From: Frigoribacterium sp. Leaf415
Lineage (GTDB): Bacteria > Actinomycetota > Actinomycetes > Actinomycetales > Microbacteriaceae
Assembly (NCBI RefSeq): GCF_001424645.1
Contig: NZ_LMQR01000001.1
Coordinates: 241,301-305,300, forward strand
DNA: 64,000 nucleotides
Direction of reading: 5' to 3'
Part shown: piece by piece, positions 16,522 to 24,742 of the stretch
How the letters are laid out: each line of letters opens with the position of its first letter
Numbering within the stretch: the first letter of the stretch is position 1
The notes under the pieces: model-generated
Databases searched by the model: none
Seen by the model: the letters and a program-made list of their open reading frames with translations, nothing else
Told to the model about the DNA's origin: nothing
Position numbers and translations under genes: made by a program

Positions 16522-17430
16522 TCAGTTCGCGGGCTGAACCCCGAACGCCGAGGCGAGCTTCTCGATCTTCTGGGCCCGGCCGAGGCGGGGCAGGTCGCTG
16601 CCGTCGCGGATGACCCGGCCGCGGCTCTCGAAGTCGGCGAGGAAGTCCTGGGCCCAGGCGACGTCGGACGGGGTGGGGCTGATGACCTCGTTGATGACGG
16701 GCAACTGCTCGACGTCGAGGCAGAGCTTGCCGGTCAGGCCGAGCGCGACCGCGACCCCGGACTGCTCGCGCAGGACGGGGTGGCTGCTGCCCACCGTCGG
16801 GCCGTCGATCGGGCCCGGCAGTCCGCCGATGCGGCTGGCCACGACGAGGCGCGAGCGGGGGTAGGCCATGGCCAGGTCGTCGGCGCTCGTGCCGGTGTCG
16901 CGGCGGTAGTCGCCGCTGCCGAACGCGAGACGGAACGCTCCGCGGGCCTTGGCGATGGCGGGGCTCTCCTCGATGCCGAGGGCCGACTCGACGAGCGCGA
17001 GCACCGGCACCGCGCCTCCGAGTCGGTCGAAGGTCTCGGTGACGTGCTCGGGAGCCTCGGTCTTGGCGAGCATGACGCCGTGCAGTCCGGGCAGGCCCAT
17101 GAGGGCGTCGACGTCGTCGGACCAGAAGTCGGTCGAGCGGTCGTTGATGCGCACCCACGCCTCGCCACCGCCCTTCAGCCAGGCGACGACGTCGTCGCGC
17201 GCGGCGGGCTTGCGGGCCGGGTCGACCGCGTCCTCGATGTCGAGGACGATCTGGTCGGCGCGTGACGCCTGCGCCGAGTCGAAGCGGTCGGGCGCGGTGC
17301 CGGGAACCAGCAGCCACGATCGGGCGATGTCGGGCTTGGGTCGCGTGCGGCCGGCTGCCGGGGCCCGGCGGGCCGTCGCCGCGGGGTCGGTCGCGGTCGG
17401 GTCGGAGGGGATCTGGCTGGTGTCGGTCAT
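16522..17430 (-). CDS. CitE-like HpcH/HpaI aldolase/citrate lyase family protein
   Basis: A 302-residue TIM-barrel enzyme of the CitE/malyl-CoA lyase type. Landmarks are ARSWLLVPGTAPDRFDSA, QIVLDIEDAVDPARKPAAR (metal-site acid), EAWVRINDR, and ALVESALGIEESPAIA. Family members split or form acyl-CoA thioesters of malate or citramalate. No citDF subunits are nearby, so it is a stand-alone lyase of the actinobacterial type rather than part of citrate lyase. The N-terminal 35 residues are a Pro/Ala/Arg-rich extension. Confidence 0.85.
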   Translation of the reverse strand: MTDTSQIPSDPTATDPAATARRAPAAGRTRPKPDIARSWLLVPGTAPDRFDSAQASRADQIVLDIEDAVDPARKPAARDDVVAWLKGGGEAWVRINDRSTDFWSDDVDALMGLPGLHGVMLAKTEAPEHVTETFDRLGGAVPVLALVESALGIEESPAIAKARGAFRLAFGSGDYRRDTGTSADDLAMAYPRSRLVVASRIGGLPGPIDGPTVGSSHPVLREQSGVAVALGLTGKLCLDVEQLPVINEVISPTPSDVAWAQDFLADFESRGRVIRDGSDLPRLGRAQKIEKLASAFGVQPAN

Positions 17431-17597
17431 GACGTCGTCGTCCTTCGTCGCTCGGCGGTCCCGTCCACGCTACCGGCTCGCCCGGGCCCGTGAGTCCTCC
17501 GCGTGAGGGCGGGGGCTCCCGGCCTGGGGTGCCGTTCGGGCGTAACGTTCAGGAGGATCACAGATCCAGGGAACGACCCCACCGACAGGAGTGAGCC

Positions 17598-19079
17598 ATG
17601 ACCGACGCGAACGATCCGCGGCGCGACCGCCCCGACCACGAGGGACGCGATCCCCGGCACGGCGACGAGAACGACGCCCCGCGGTCCGACGAGACCGGTG
17701 AGACGGCCGAGCAGACCGAGGTGCCCTACGGCTCCGAGGTGCCGACCCAGCAGCCCCCCGCCGTCGACTTCGGCGGCGACGTCCCGACGCAGCAGCAGCC
17801 CGCCGTCGACTTCGGTTCCGACGCCCCCACGCAGCAGGCCCCGATCGCCGACGCCGAGGACCGCCCGGTCGTGGCCGAGACCCGTGCGACCGGCGACGCG
17901 TCCGGCGCTCCCGCCCCGTCCGACGAGGAGGCGCTGCCCGAGTCGGTGCCCGCCGAGTACGTCCCCGGCGACACGGCGTCCGACCGACCCGCCGACGCGG
18001 ACTCGTCGACCGACGCCGACGGGCGCGACACCGAGGTCCTCTCGGAGTCCGACCGGGACGCGGCCTCGGCCGGCCGTCCCACCGAGGCGATCCCCATGGT
18101 GGCTCCGACCGAGCCCGCCCAGCGGGCGTGGTCCGCCTCCACCGACGGCACGCGCCGTCCGCTGCACGACGACGAGGCCCTGCGCGCGGCCGAGGCCGCC
18201 CGCGCCGGAGACCCCGCCACGGGCGACCGGGGTGACGACACGGCCACCGCGGCGTCCGCGACCGCGGCGACCGGCGCCTCCTCGTCCTCGCACGACGGAT
18301 GGGTCGACGACCGCTCGGACGCCGAGCGCGACGCCACCGACCGCGCCGCGGCCGAGCGTCAGCCCTCGTTCGGTCAGGACGCCCCGACCGCCGTCGCGCC
18401 GACCGCGGCAGTAGCAGGAGGCGCGGCTGCGGGTGCCGCCGCCGGTCGCGACACCGGCTCCCACGCCTACCCTCTGATCAAGGACTCCGGCATCGACCAC
18501 GTGTCGGTGCGCCGTGAGCTGCTCGCCCAGCAGAAAGAGGAGTTCGGCGGCATCCGCTTCGGCGCCGGTCTGCTCGGCTGGTTCGCCGCGACGGGCTTCG
18601 GCCTCGTCATGATCACGATCTTCGGCGGCGTCCTGGCGGCCTGGGGCGGGGTGGCCTCGGGGTCGACCGCGATGACCGACCTGCGCAGCTTCACGGCCGA
18701 CAACGCCGACGTGCTCGCGCTGACCTCGGGCATCGTGGTGCTCGCGATCATCTTCTTCGGGTACCTCGTCGGCGGGTACACGGCGTCGCGCATCGCCCGC
18801 TTCAGCGGCTTCAAGCAGGGGCTCGCGACCTGGCTCTGGGGCGTGGTCATCACGATCGTCCTGGCGATCGTCGTGGGCGTCGTCGGCACCCAGTCCGGTG
18901 ACTCGTCGTCGCCGAACCCGTTCGTGCCCTCGATGGACGACCTGCAGTCGTCGTCCCTCGCCGGTCTGATCGGCCTCGCCCTCGTGGTCGTGTTGAGCTT
19001 CGCCGGTGCCGTCCTCGGCGGCCTGCTGGGTCAGCGCTACCACCGCAAGGTCGACCGCTTCTTCTCCGAACAGGACTGA
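17598..19079 (+). CDS. Membrane protein with a long acidic disordered N-terminus
   Basis: A 493-residue protein in two parts. Residues 1-300 are acidic, hydrophilic and low in complexity, with three near-identical 13-14-residue units of the type VPTQQxPAVDFGG at about 48-85. Residues 320-480 hold four hydrophobic segments (LLGWFAATGFGLVMITIFGG; LALTSGIVVLAIIFFGYLVG; ATWLWGVVITIVLAIVVGVV; LIGLALVVVLSFAGAVLGGL) and a basic tail. It resembles actinobacterial small membrane proteins carrying a fused cytoplasmic tail. The function is unknown. Confidence 0.7.
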   Translation: MTDANDPRRDRPDHEGRDPRHGDENDAPRSDETGETAEQTEVPYGSEVPTQQPPAVDFGGDVPTQQQPAVDFGSDAPTQQAPIADAEDRPVVAETRATGDASGAPAPSDEEALPESVPAEYVPGDTASDRPADADSSTDADGRDTEVLSESDRDAASAGRPTEAIPMVAPTEPAQRAWSASTDGTRRPLHDDEALRAAEAARAGDPATGDRGDDTATAASATAATGASSSSHDGWVDDRSDAERDATDRAAAERQPSFGQDAPTAVAPTAAVAGGAAAGAAAGRDTGSHAYPLIKDSGIDHVSVRRELLAQQKEEFGGIRFGAGLLGWFAATGFGLVMITIFGGVLAAWGGVASGSTAMTDLRSFTADNADVLALTSGIVVLAIIFFGYLVGGYTASRIARFSGFKQGLATWLWGVVITIVLAIVVGVVGTQSGDSSSPNPFVPSMDDLQSSSLAGLIGLALVVVLSFAGAVLGGLLGQRYHRKVDRFFSEQD

Positions 19080-19084
19080 GCGCC

Positions 19085-19118
19085 GCGAGGGGGCGTCCCG
19101 GCCGGGTCGCCCCCTCGC
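19085..19118 (+). terminator. Terminator hairpin after the tailed membrane protein gene
   Basis: GCGAGGGGGCG and its inverse form an 11-bp stem around a 12-base GC-rich loop, starting six bases after the stop codon. Confidence 0.65.
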
Positions 19119-19193
19119 CCGCTCGCCCATCCGACGCGGCCCGGGCGTCGAACACCGATCAACCCCACCGGGCAGCACAGACAAGGACCACTC

Positions 19194-19913
19194 ATGCGCA
19201 CCCCCCTCCGTTCCCCCCTCGGCCGCGGCGTCCTCGGCGTCGTCGCCACCGGAGCCCTCGTGTTCTCGCTCGCGGCCTGTGCCTCGACCTCGGACTCCGA
19301 GAGCAACAACACGGCCCCGACGCACCCCGTGAACCAGACCCGCGAACCGGGCCCGGGCGAGAGCCTGCTGCCCCAGGCGACGATCCCGGACCTGTCGAAC
19401 GGCGTCGACACCCAGGTCGCCGTCGACGCGTCGTTCGTCGAGGCCCTCACGACGCTCGGCCTCACGCCGGGCGTGGTCGGCACCGCGACGTTCACCGACG
19501 GCACGTTCTCGTTCCCGATCACGGGCGGCAACGTCGACTACTTCGGCCCCGACAGTGAGATCCGTCCCTACGTGCAGGGCGAGATCGACCACGACGGCTC
19601 GGGCCTCTCGCTGACAGCGGCCGACGGCACCGTCGTCGAACTCACCGACTTCCGCATCGACCCGGGTGAGTCGAAGCTCTACGGCACCGTCACCGCCAAC
19701 GGCACCGTCGCCGCCGAGGACGCCTACCTGTTCAACCTCTGGGGTGGCACCCTGAAGCCCCTCGAGGTCGTCGACGGCAACGCCGTGCTCGAGGGCACGA
19801 CGGTCCACGTCAGCCCCGACGCGGCCGAGCTGCTGAACGAGACCTTCGGGACGGACGCCGTCCAGGACGAGATGCTCGTCGGCGTCGCGAAGATCACGGC
19901 CGCGACCGAGTAG
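19194..19913 (+). CDS. Putative lipoprotein
   Basis: A 239-residue exported lipoprotein. The N-terminal signal ends in a lipobox (FSLAAC, Cys about residue 29), so the mature protein should be anchored to the outer face of the membrane. The folded part (about 80-235) is beta-rich (FSFPITGGNVDYFG; LYGTVTANGTVAAEDAYLFNLWGG) and resembles conserved beta-sandwich proteins of actinomycetes, but I cannot name a family with confidence. It is followed by a very strong terminator. Confidence 0.75.
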   Translation: MRTPLRSPLGRGVLGVVATGALVFSLAACASTSDSESNNTAPTHPVNQTREPGPGESLLPQATIPDLSNGVDTQVAVDASFVEALTTLGLTPGVVGTATFTDGTFSFPITGGNVDYFGPDSEIRPYVQGEIDHDGSGLSLTAADGTVVELTDFRIDPGESKLYGTVTANGTVAAEDAYLFNLWGGTLKPLEVVDGNAVLEGTTVHVSPDAAELLNETFGTDAVQDEMLVGVAKITAATE

Positions 19914-19956
19914 TACCGAACTGCGGCGTGATCAGGTACCTACCGGATCAGCCTCG

Positions 19957-20017
19957 AACCCGGTTTCGAACCATGAACCCAGTTCCTTCTGGGTTCATGG
20001 TTCGAAACCGGGTTTTT
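19957..20017 (+). terminator. Rho-independent terminator with a 26-bp perfect stem
   Basis: Arms 19957-19982 and 19989-20014 are perfectly complementary with a TTCCTT loop, and TTT follows. Each arm contains internal repeats of GAACC. The TTCGAA stretches superficially resemble a tRNA T-loop, but no tRNA fold is present. Confidence 0.9.
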
Positions 20018-20053
20018 CGGCACCAGCCACGATTGAGACACCTCGACAACGAA

Positions 20054-20071
20054 GTTTCGGCCTGCCGAAAC
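20054..20071. promoter_or_regulatory. Operator-like palindrome in the mntH promoter
   Basis: GTTTCGGC-CT-GCCGAAAC lies just upstream of the TAGGGT -10 box (20077-20082), and mntH starts six bases after that box. The position over the -35 region is right for a repressor. By function a manganese-responsive MntR/DtxR-type regulator is the likely partner, but no such gene is in the window. Confidence 0.65.
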
Positions 20072-20088
20072 CTTGCTAGGGTCGTGGC

Positions 20089-21369
20089 ATGAGCTCGACC
20101 GACACCCGACGCGCCGACGCCGACCCGCTCCGTGACGGCCGCTCCCCGCAGATCGTCCACGCACGGCCGCGCGGCACCCTGCTGGGCCCGGCGTTCGTCG
20201 CCGCGATCGCCTACGTCGACCCGGGCAACGTCGCCGCGAACCTCACCGCGGGGGCGTCGTACCAGTACACGTTGCTCTGGGTGCTCGTGCTGGCCAACGC
20301 CATCGCCGTGCTCGTCCAGTACCTCTCGGCCAAGCTCGGCATCGTCACGGGGCGGTCGCTGCCCGAGGTCATGGGGACGCGCCTCCGTCGTCGGCCCCTC
20401 CGGCTCGCGTACTGGGGGCAGGCCGAACTGGTGGCCGCCGCGACCGACGTCGCCGAGATCATCGGCGGCGCCCTCGCGCTCCAGCTGCTCTTCGGGGTGC
20501 CGCTCGTCGTGGGTGGCCTCATCACCGGCCTCGTCTCGCTCGGCCTGCTGATGCTCACGAGGTACCGCCGCGGCCGGGTCTTCCAGACCGTGGTCATCGC
20601 CCTGCTGGCCGTCCTCACGCTCGGCTTCTGTGCGGGGCTGCTCTTCGCCCCGCCCTCGGCGGGCGGCATGCTCGCCGGTCTCGTGCCCCGCTTCGAGGAC
20701 AGCACGGCGGTGCTGCTGGCCGCCTCGATGCTCGGCGCGACGGTCATGCCGCACGCGGTCTACCTGCACTCCGCCCTCACCCGCGACCACCACGGAGTCG
20801 TCGCCGAGGGGGCCGACCGGGCCCGCGTCCTGAAGGCCACGCGCTGGGACGTCGTCCTCGCGCTGCTGGTCGCCGGTGGCGTGAACATCGCCATGCTCGT
20901 CCTCGCGGCCTCGACCCTCTCTGGCCAGGACGGCACCGACACCATCCCCGGGGCGCAGCGGGCGATCGCCGCGGCTCTCGGGCCCGTGATCGGCGTCCTC
21001 TTCGCCGTCGGCCTGCTCGCGTCGGGTCTCGCGTCCACCTCGATCGGGGCGATGGCGGGTGCCGAGATCATGAAGGGCCTGCTGCACGTGCAGGTGCCGC
21101 TCATGGTGCGCCGGGTCGTCACGCTGATCCCGGCCCTCGTGCTGCTCGCGACGGGCATCAGCCCGACCTGGTTGCTCGTGCTCAGCCAGGTGGTGCTGAG
21201 CTTCGGCATCGCCTTCGCGCTGGTGCCGCTCGTCGTCGCCACGAGTGATCGCTCGCTGATGGGCACGGGCGTCAACGCCGTGGGGACGCGCGTCGCCGGA
21301 TGGGCGGCCGTGGTGGTCGTCGTCGCGCTCAACCTCGTGCTGATCGGGCTGACCGTCTCGGGGGCGTGA
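20089..21369 (+). CDS. mntH: Nramp-family divalent metal (Mn2+) transporter
   Basis: A 426-residue, eleven-helix symporter that imports Mn2+ (and Fe2+) with protons. The metal-site motifs are both present: AYVDPGNVAANLTAG in helix 1 and GATVMPHAVYLHSAL in helix 6. The length is usual for bacterial MntH. The ATG at 20089 is six bases from the -10 box, so the message is probably leaderless. A strong palindrome over the promoter suggests metal-dependent repression. The gene stands alone between a strong terminator and a convergent hydrolase gene. Confidence 0.93.
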   Translation: MSSTDTRRADADPLRDGRSPQIVHARPRGTLLGPAFVAAIAYVDPGNVAANLTAGASYQYTLLWVLVLANAIAVLVQYLSAKLGIVTGRSLPEVMGTRLRRRPLRLAYWGQAELVAAATDVAEIIGGALALQLLFGVPLVVGGLITGLVSLGLLMLTRYRRGRVFQTVVIALLAVLTLGFCAGLLFAPPSAGGMLAGLVPRFEDSTAVLLAASMLGATVMPHAVYLHSALTRDHHGVVAEGADRARVLKATRWDVVLALLVAGGVNIAMLVLAASTLSGQDGTDTIPGAQRAIAAALGPVIGVLFAVGLLASGLASTSIGAMAGAEIMKGLLHVQVPLMVRRVVTLIPALVLLATGISPTWLLVLSQVVLSFGIAFALVPLVVATSDRSLMGTGVNAVGTRVAGWAAVVVVVALNLVLIGLTVSGA

Positions 21370-21438
21370 CGGCGAGGACGTGAGGGGGCGGGGGCGACGC
21401 CACCCGCGCCTCCTGCGTTCTCGGCCCGACCGGCGCTC

Positions 21439-22548
21439 TCAGCGGCGGGCGTCGCCGGTGGTGGGCTCGATGTGCGGGCCGTCGTCGGGCTCGTCGCCGG
21501 CCGCGACCTTCTCGGCCTGACGACGGTCGAACGCCGCCTGCATCGACTCGGCGTGGTCCGTCTTGGCCGTCGCGAGGGCCTCGTCGTCACCGCGCATGGT
21601 CGCCGCGGTCGAGCGCAGGCGCGCCCCGACGGCCTTGACGAAGTCGGCGGGGCTGGGGCTGAAGTCGTCGCTCTCGTCGCCGTCGCCGGCGTCGACGTAG
21701 TGGTGCAGCTCGTCGCCCTCGTCGTGTCGGATCGGCTGCTGGGCGTGCTCGACGCAGAGCTTGGCGACCTCCTCGGCGTGGGCGTGCATGACGGAGTGGG
21801 CGGCGCCGGGCATCTCCCACAGGCGGGACGAGGGCAGCAGCTCGCCGACGCGGCGGACCCACTCGCGCGGGGCGACGGCGTCGTGCTCACCTCGGATGAC
21901 GAGGGTGTCGGCGGCGATCTGCGGCAGGTGCTGTTCGATTGGGTACGTCATCATCTTGGGCAGGATGCGCGAGAACCAGCGCACCCCGCAGAGCACGTAG
22001 GCGCTGAGAGCCAGGAACTTCACCCGGCCGGGCTCGTGCCAGGCGGCGCGGGCGAAGCGCACCGCCTGTTCGAGCACGCGGCGGTGGGCCGGGTCGATCA
22101 CGGGCCCGATCAGCACGACGGTCGACAGGTCGGGCCGCCGCGCGGCGAGGTCGACGACGATCTGCGTGCCCATCGAGTGCCCGACGACGACCGGGTCGTC
22201 GAGCCCGAGCTCGTCGATCGCGGTGCCGACCAGGTCGGCGTACTCGCGGATGGTGAGGGCGTGGCCCGGGTGCGGCACCCCGGCGAAGCCCGGCAGGTCG
22301 AGGGCGTGTACCGGGCCGAACTCGTTGAGGTTCGGTGCGAGGCGTTCGAAGTAGTCGGACGAGACGCCGATGCCCGGCACGAGCACGAACGGACGCTCTC
22401 CGGTGTCGCCGATCGTGTTGACCCGCACGTAGAGGTCGTCCCGCTCGACGCGCCGGACGGTCACGTTCGTGTCGACGTCGCCCGAGCGCGAGGCGTCGCG
22501 GGCGGCCGCGCGGCGGGCCGAACCGGCGTGGCGACGTCGAGGACTCAT
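21439..22548 (-). CDS. Alpha/beta-fold hydrolase
   Basis: A 369-residue cytoplasmic hydrolase. The nucleophile elbow is VVGHSMGTQ (Ser in GHSMG), the oxyanion region is VLVPGIGVSSDYF, the acid is in VIRGEHDAVAPREW and the catalytic histidine is in PGAAHSVMHAHAE. Residues beyond 290 form a charged C-terminal extension (DEGDELHHYVDAGDGDESDD) that is not part of the fold. The start at 22548 (MSPRRRHAG) gives a basic N-terminus. The substrate is unknown. Confidence 0.85.
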   Translation of the reverse strand: MSPRRRHAGSARRAAARDASRSGDVDTNVTVRRVERDDLYVRVNTIGDTGERPFVLVPGIGVSSDYFERLAPNLNEFGPVHALDLPGFAGVPHPGHALTIREYADLVGTAIDELGLDDPVVVGHSMGTQIVVDLAARRPDLSTVVLIGPVIDPAHRRVLEQAVRFARAAWHEPGRVKFLALSAYVLCGVRWFSRILPKMMTYPIEQHLPQIAADTLVIRGEHDAVAPREWVRRVGELLPSSRLWEMPGAAHSVMHAHAEEVAKLCVEHAQQPIRHDEGDELHHYVDAGDGDESDDFSPSPADFVKAVGARLRSTAATMRGDDEALATAKTDHAESMQAAFDRRQAEKVAAGDEPDDGPHIEPTTGDARR

Positions 22549-22670
22549 CGGATCAGTGTGGCACGGCGGGCTCGGAGCCCGGCGCAGTGGCGTGGCGTCC
22601 GCCGTCGGTGCCAGGCTGACCCCACCGGGTCGCATCGCGATCCGCCTCCCTCGACGAGAGAAGAGTCATC

Positions 22671-23381
22671 GTGCCCGCTGCCGACATCGTCCGGACCGTC
22701 ACCCTCGCCGCGCCTCCCGCCCTGGTCTTCGACGCCGTGACCACGGGCACCGGTGGGTGGCTCTGGCCCGGCGAGGTCGAACCCCGAGAAGGAGGCGCGG
22801 CGGGACCGGGTGCGATCATCACGGCCTGGCAGCCGGGTCGCCATTACGCCAACCGCATGGAGGGTGAGGGCGGGTGGTTCAACGAGCTCGACTTCGCTCT
22901 CGAAGCGGGTGACGATGCCCCCGGGGTGACCCGACTGACCTACCGGCACTCGAGCGTGTTCGACGAGGGACAGCTGCCGGGCGTCGAGGAGCACACGGAC
23001 TTCTACCTGCACACCCTCGCCGAGTACGTCGCGTGGTTCCCGGCCCGCGCGGCCACGTTCACGAACGTCGACGCCCCGGAGTCGTCGCGGGCGGCGGGAT
23101 CGTTCGACCGGGTGCTGCAGGCCCTCGACCTGGCCGACGGCGTCGAGGTCGGTGACGCCGTCGTGGTCGACCTGCCCGCCGTGGGTCCGGTCACCGCGGG
23201 GCTCTCGTACCGCACCGCGTCGTTCGTCGGGCTGCGGACGGCCACCACGCTGGTCCGCGTCTTCGGGCGCGAGACGTGGGGTGCCGGGGTCAGCGTCAGC
23301 GTGCACGACTTCGCCGCGGGCCCCGATTCCGCCGCGACCGGAACGGCCTGGCAGGGGTGGCTCGACGACCTGTTCGCGTGA
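22671..23381 (+). CDS. SRPBCC/START-like domain protein (AHSA1 type)
   Basis: A 236-residue soluble protein. The first 130 residues match the Bet v1-like/AHSA1 pattern: IVRTVTLAAPPALVFDAVTTG, then GGWLWPGEVEPREGG and HTDFYLHTLAEYVAWF. Such domains bind hydrophobic ligands or act as co-chaperones or cyclases. The remaining 100 residues may be a second, diverged copy of the same fold. The GTG at 22671 is preceded by GAGAGAAGAG. A copy of the dispersed 10-mer lies in frame and encodes REGGAA. Confidence 0.7.
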   Translation: MPAADIVRTVTLAAPPALVFDAVTTGTGGWLWPGEVEPREGGAAGPGAIITAWQPGRHYANRMEGEGGWFNELDFALEAGDDAPGVTRLTYRHSSVFDEGQLPGVEEHTDFYLHTLAEYVAWFPARAATFTNVDAPESSRAAGSFDRVLQALDLADGVEVGDAVVVDLPAVGPVTAGLSYRTASFVGLRTATTLVRVFGRETWGAGVSVSVHDFAAGPDSAATGTAWQGWLDDLFA

Positions 23382-23458
23382 GCCGCGCCTCCTGGTCCCT
23401 CGGTCGTGGGGTGGGTGGGTCGGCGCGTCGGCGCCGTGAGGTCGATGGGGCGGTGCCG

Positions 23459-24052
23459 TCAGGCGGAGGTCACGACGCCGTCCAGCGCACGCAGGTTGCG
23501 CCGCAGGATCAGCGAGAGGGCGAGCGCCGACGCGGGCCCGGCGGCACGCATCCACCAGGCGGCGGGGCGCCAGACGACACGGATGTCGAGCGTCACGCGG
23601 TCGTCGTCGTGGTGGCGCACGCGGTAGCTCTCCCAGCCGCGCTGGGGGTGGCCGACCAGGGCGGCGTGGCCGAAGCCGATCTCGGTCTCGGTCCGTACGA
23701 CGGCGAACACGCGGCAGGCGGCCGGTGGGTGCAGGGGGCCGAAGGTGACGCCCCAGACGCTCGTCGCGCCGACGGTCACGCGGTCGGGCACCTCGAGCGG
23801 CACGAAACCCGAGCCGCGGTGCACCTGCCAGTGCAGCACGGCGTCGCCCGCGGCGTCGAAGGCGGCCCGGCCGTGGCCGATCACCCGGCTGCGGGTCGTG
23901 ACGTGGAACCCGGCGGGCGGCGGGCCGTCGAGGGTCGGCTCGCCGTCGAAGGCGTAGCCGTCGCCGAACCGGGCCCGGGGCGAGCGGCGCGGGCGGGGCG
24001 TGCGCGGCCGGCGTGACCGGGGCGGTCGCGACGGCGACGGGTGTGACGTCAT
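23459..24052 (-). CDS. DUF1990-family protein
   Basis: A 197-residue protein. After a basic Pro/Arg-rich tail (residues 1-28) the sequence GFHVTTRSRVIGHGRAAFDAAGDAVLHWQVHRGSG matches the start of DUF1990 domains, and GHAALVGHPQRGWESYRVRHHDD matches their conserved end. The family function is unknown. An in-frame ATG seven codons upstream (24073) is an alternative start. It is divergent from the RBBP9-like hydrolase gene with only 48 bp between them. Confidence 0.75.
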   Translation of the reverse strand: MTSHPSPSRPPRSRRPRTPRPRRSPRARFGDGYAFDGEPTLDGPPPAGFHVTTRSRVIGHGRAAFDAAGDAVLHWQVHRGSGFVPLEVPDRVTVGATSVWGVTFGPLHPPAACRVFAVVRTETEIGFGHAALVGHPQRGWESYRVRHHDDDRVTLDIRVVWRPAAWWMRAAGPASALALSLILRRNLRALDGVVTSA

Positions 24053-24100
24053 GGGTCGACCCTGCCACGTCATGACGCTCGGCCGGGGCATGATCGGACC

Positions 24101-24730
24101 GTGACCGACGCGACCGCCCCGACGCCGACCCCGTTCTCGACTCCGCCCACGGCCTACCTGATCCTGCACGGCTGGCAGAACCACCGCCCCGAGGGCCACT
24201 GGCAGCGGTGGCTCGCCGACGAGCTCGAGGCCCGCGGGCACGTCGTGCGCTACCCGCAGCTGCCCGACGCCGACGAACCCACGCCCGCCGCCTGGGACGA
24301 TGCGGTGCGACGCGAGCTCGACGGCCTCCCCGGGGACCTGCCGCTGACGGTGCTGTGCCACAGCCTCTCGTGCCTGCTCTGGCTGAGGCTTCAGGCCGGC
24401 GACGCGCCTCCGCGGGCCGACCGGGTCGCGCTCGTCGCGCCTCCTTCGCCCGAGCTGATCGCCGGGCAGCCGATCCACGCGTTCGTGGCCGGCGACCTGT
24501 TCGACGGACGTCGGCTCTCGCCCGGCGGGTCCGCCGAGGCGGTCGTCGTCGCCGGGGACGACGACGAGTGGCTGCCGCTCGGCCCGGTCGACACCTGGGA
24601 GGCGCGGGTCGACGCCCCGGTCGTCGTCGTGCCCCGAGGCGGTCACCTCACCCCCGACTCGGGCTACGGAGAGTGGCCGGCCGTGCTGGCCTGGGCGCTC
24701 GGGGTGCCCGCGGCGGAGGCGTTCGGCTGA
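24101..24730 (+). CDS. RBBP9/YdeN-family serine hydrolase
   Basis: A 209-residue small alpha/beta hydrolase. The N-terminal LILHGWQNHRPEGHWQRWLADEL is the signature of the RBBP9/YdeN family, the nucleophile is in LCHSLSCLLWLR, and the catalytic Asp and His are in VAGDDDEWLPL and PRGGHLTPDSGYGEWP. Family members are serine hydrolases of unknown physiological substrate. The GTG at 24101 is six bases from a CATGAT box. Confidence 0.85.
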   Translation: MTDATAPTPTPFSTPPTAYLILHGWQNHRPEGHWQRWLADELEARGHVVRYPQLPDADEPTPAAWDDAVRRELDGLPGDLPLTVLCHSLSCLLWLRLQAGDAPPRADRVALVAPPSPELIAGQPIHAFVAGDLFDGRRLSPGGSAEAVVVAGDDDEWLPLGPVDTWEARVDAPVVVVPRGGHLTPDSGYGEWPAVLAWALGVPAAEAFG

Positions 24731-24742
24731 TCCGCCGTGCGG

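Noticed and set aside
19950..20020. tRNA-like GGTTCGAA motifs
   Set aside because: They belong to the perfect 26-bp terminator hairpin. There is no acceptor or anticodon stem around them.
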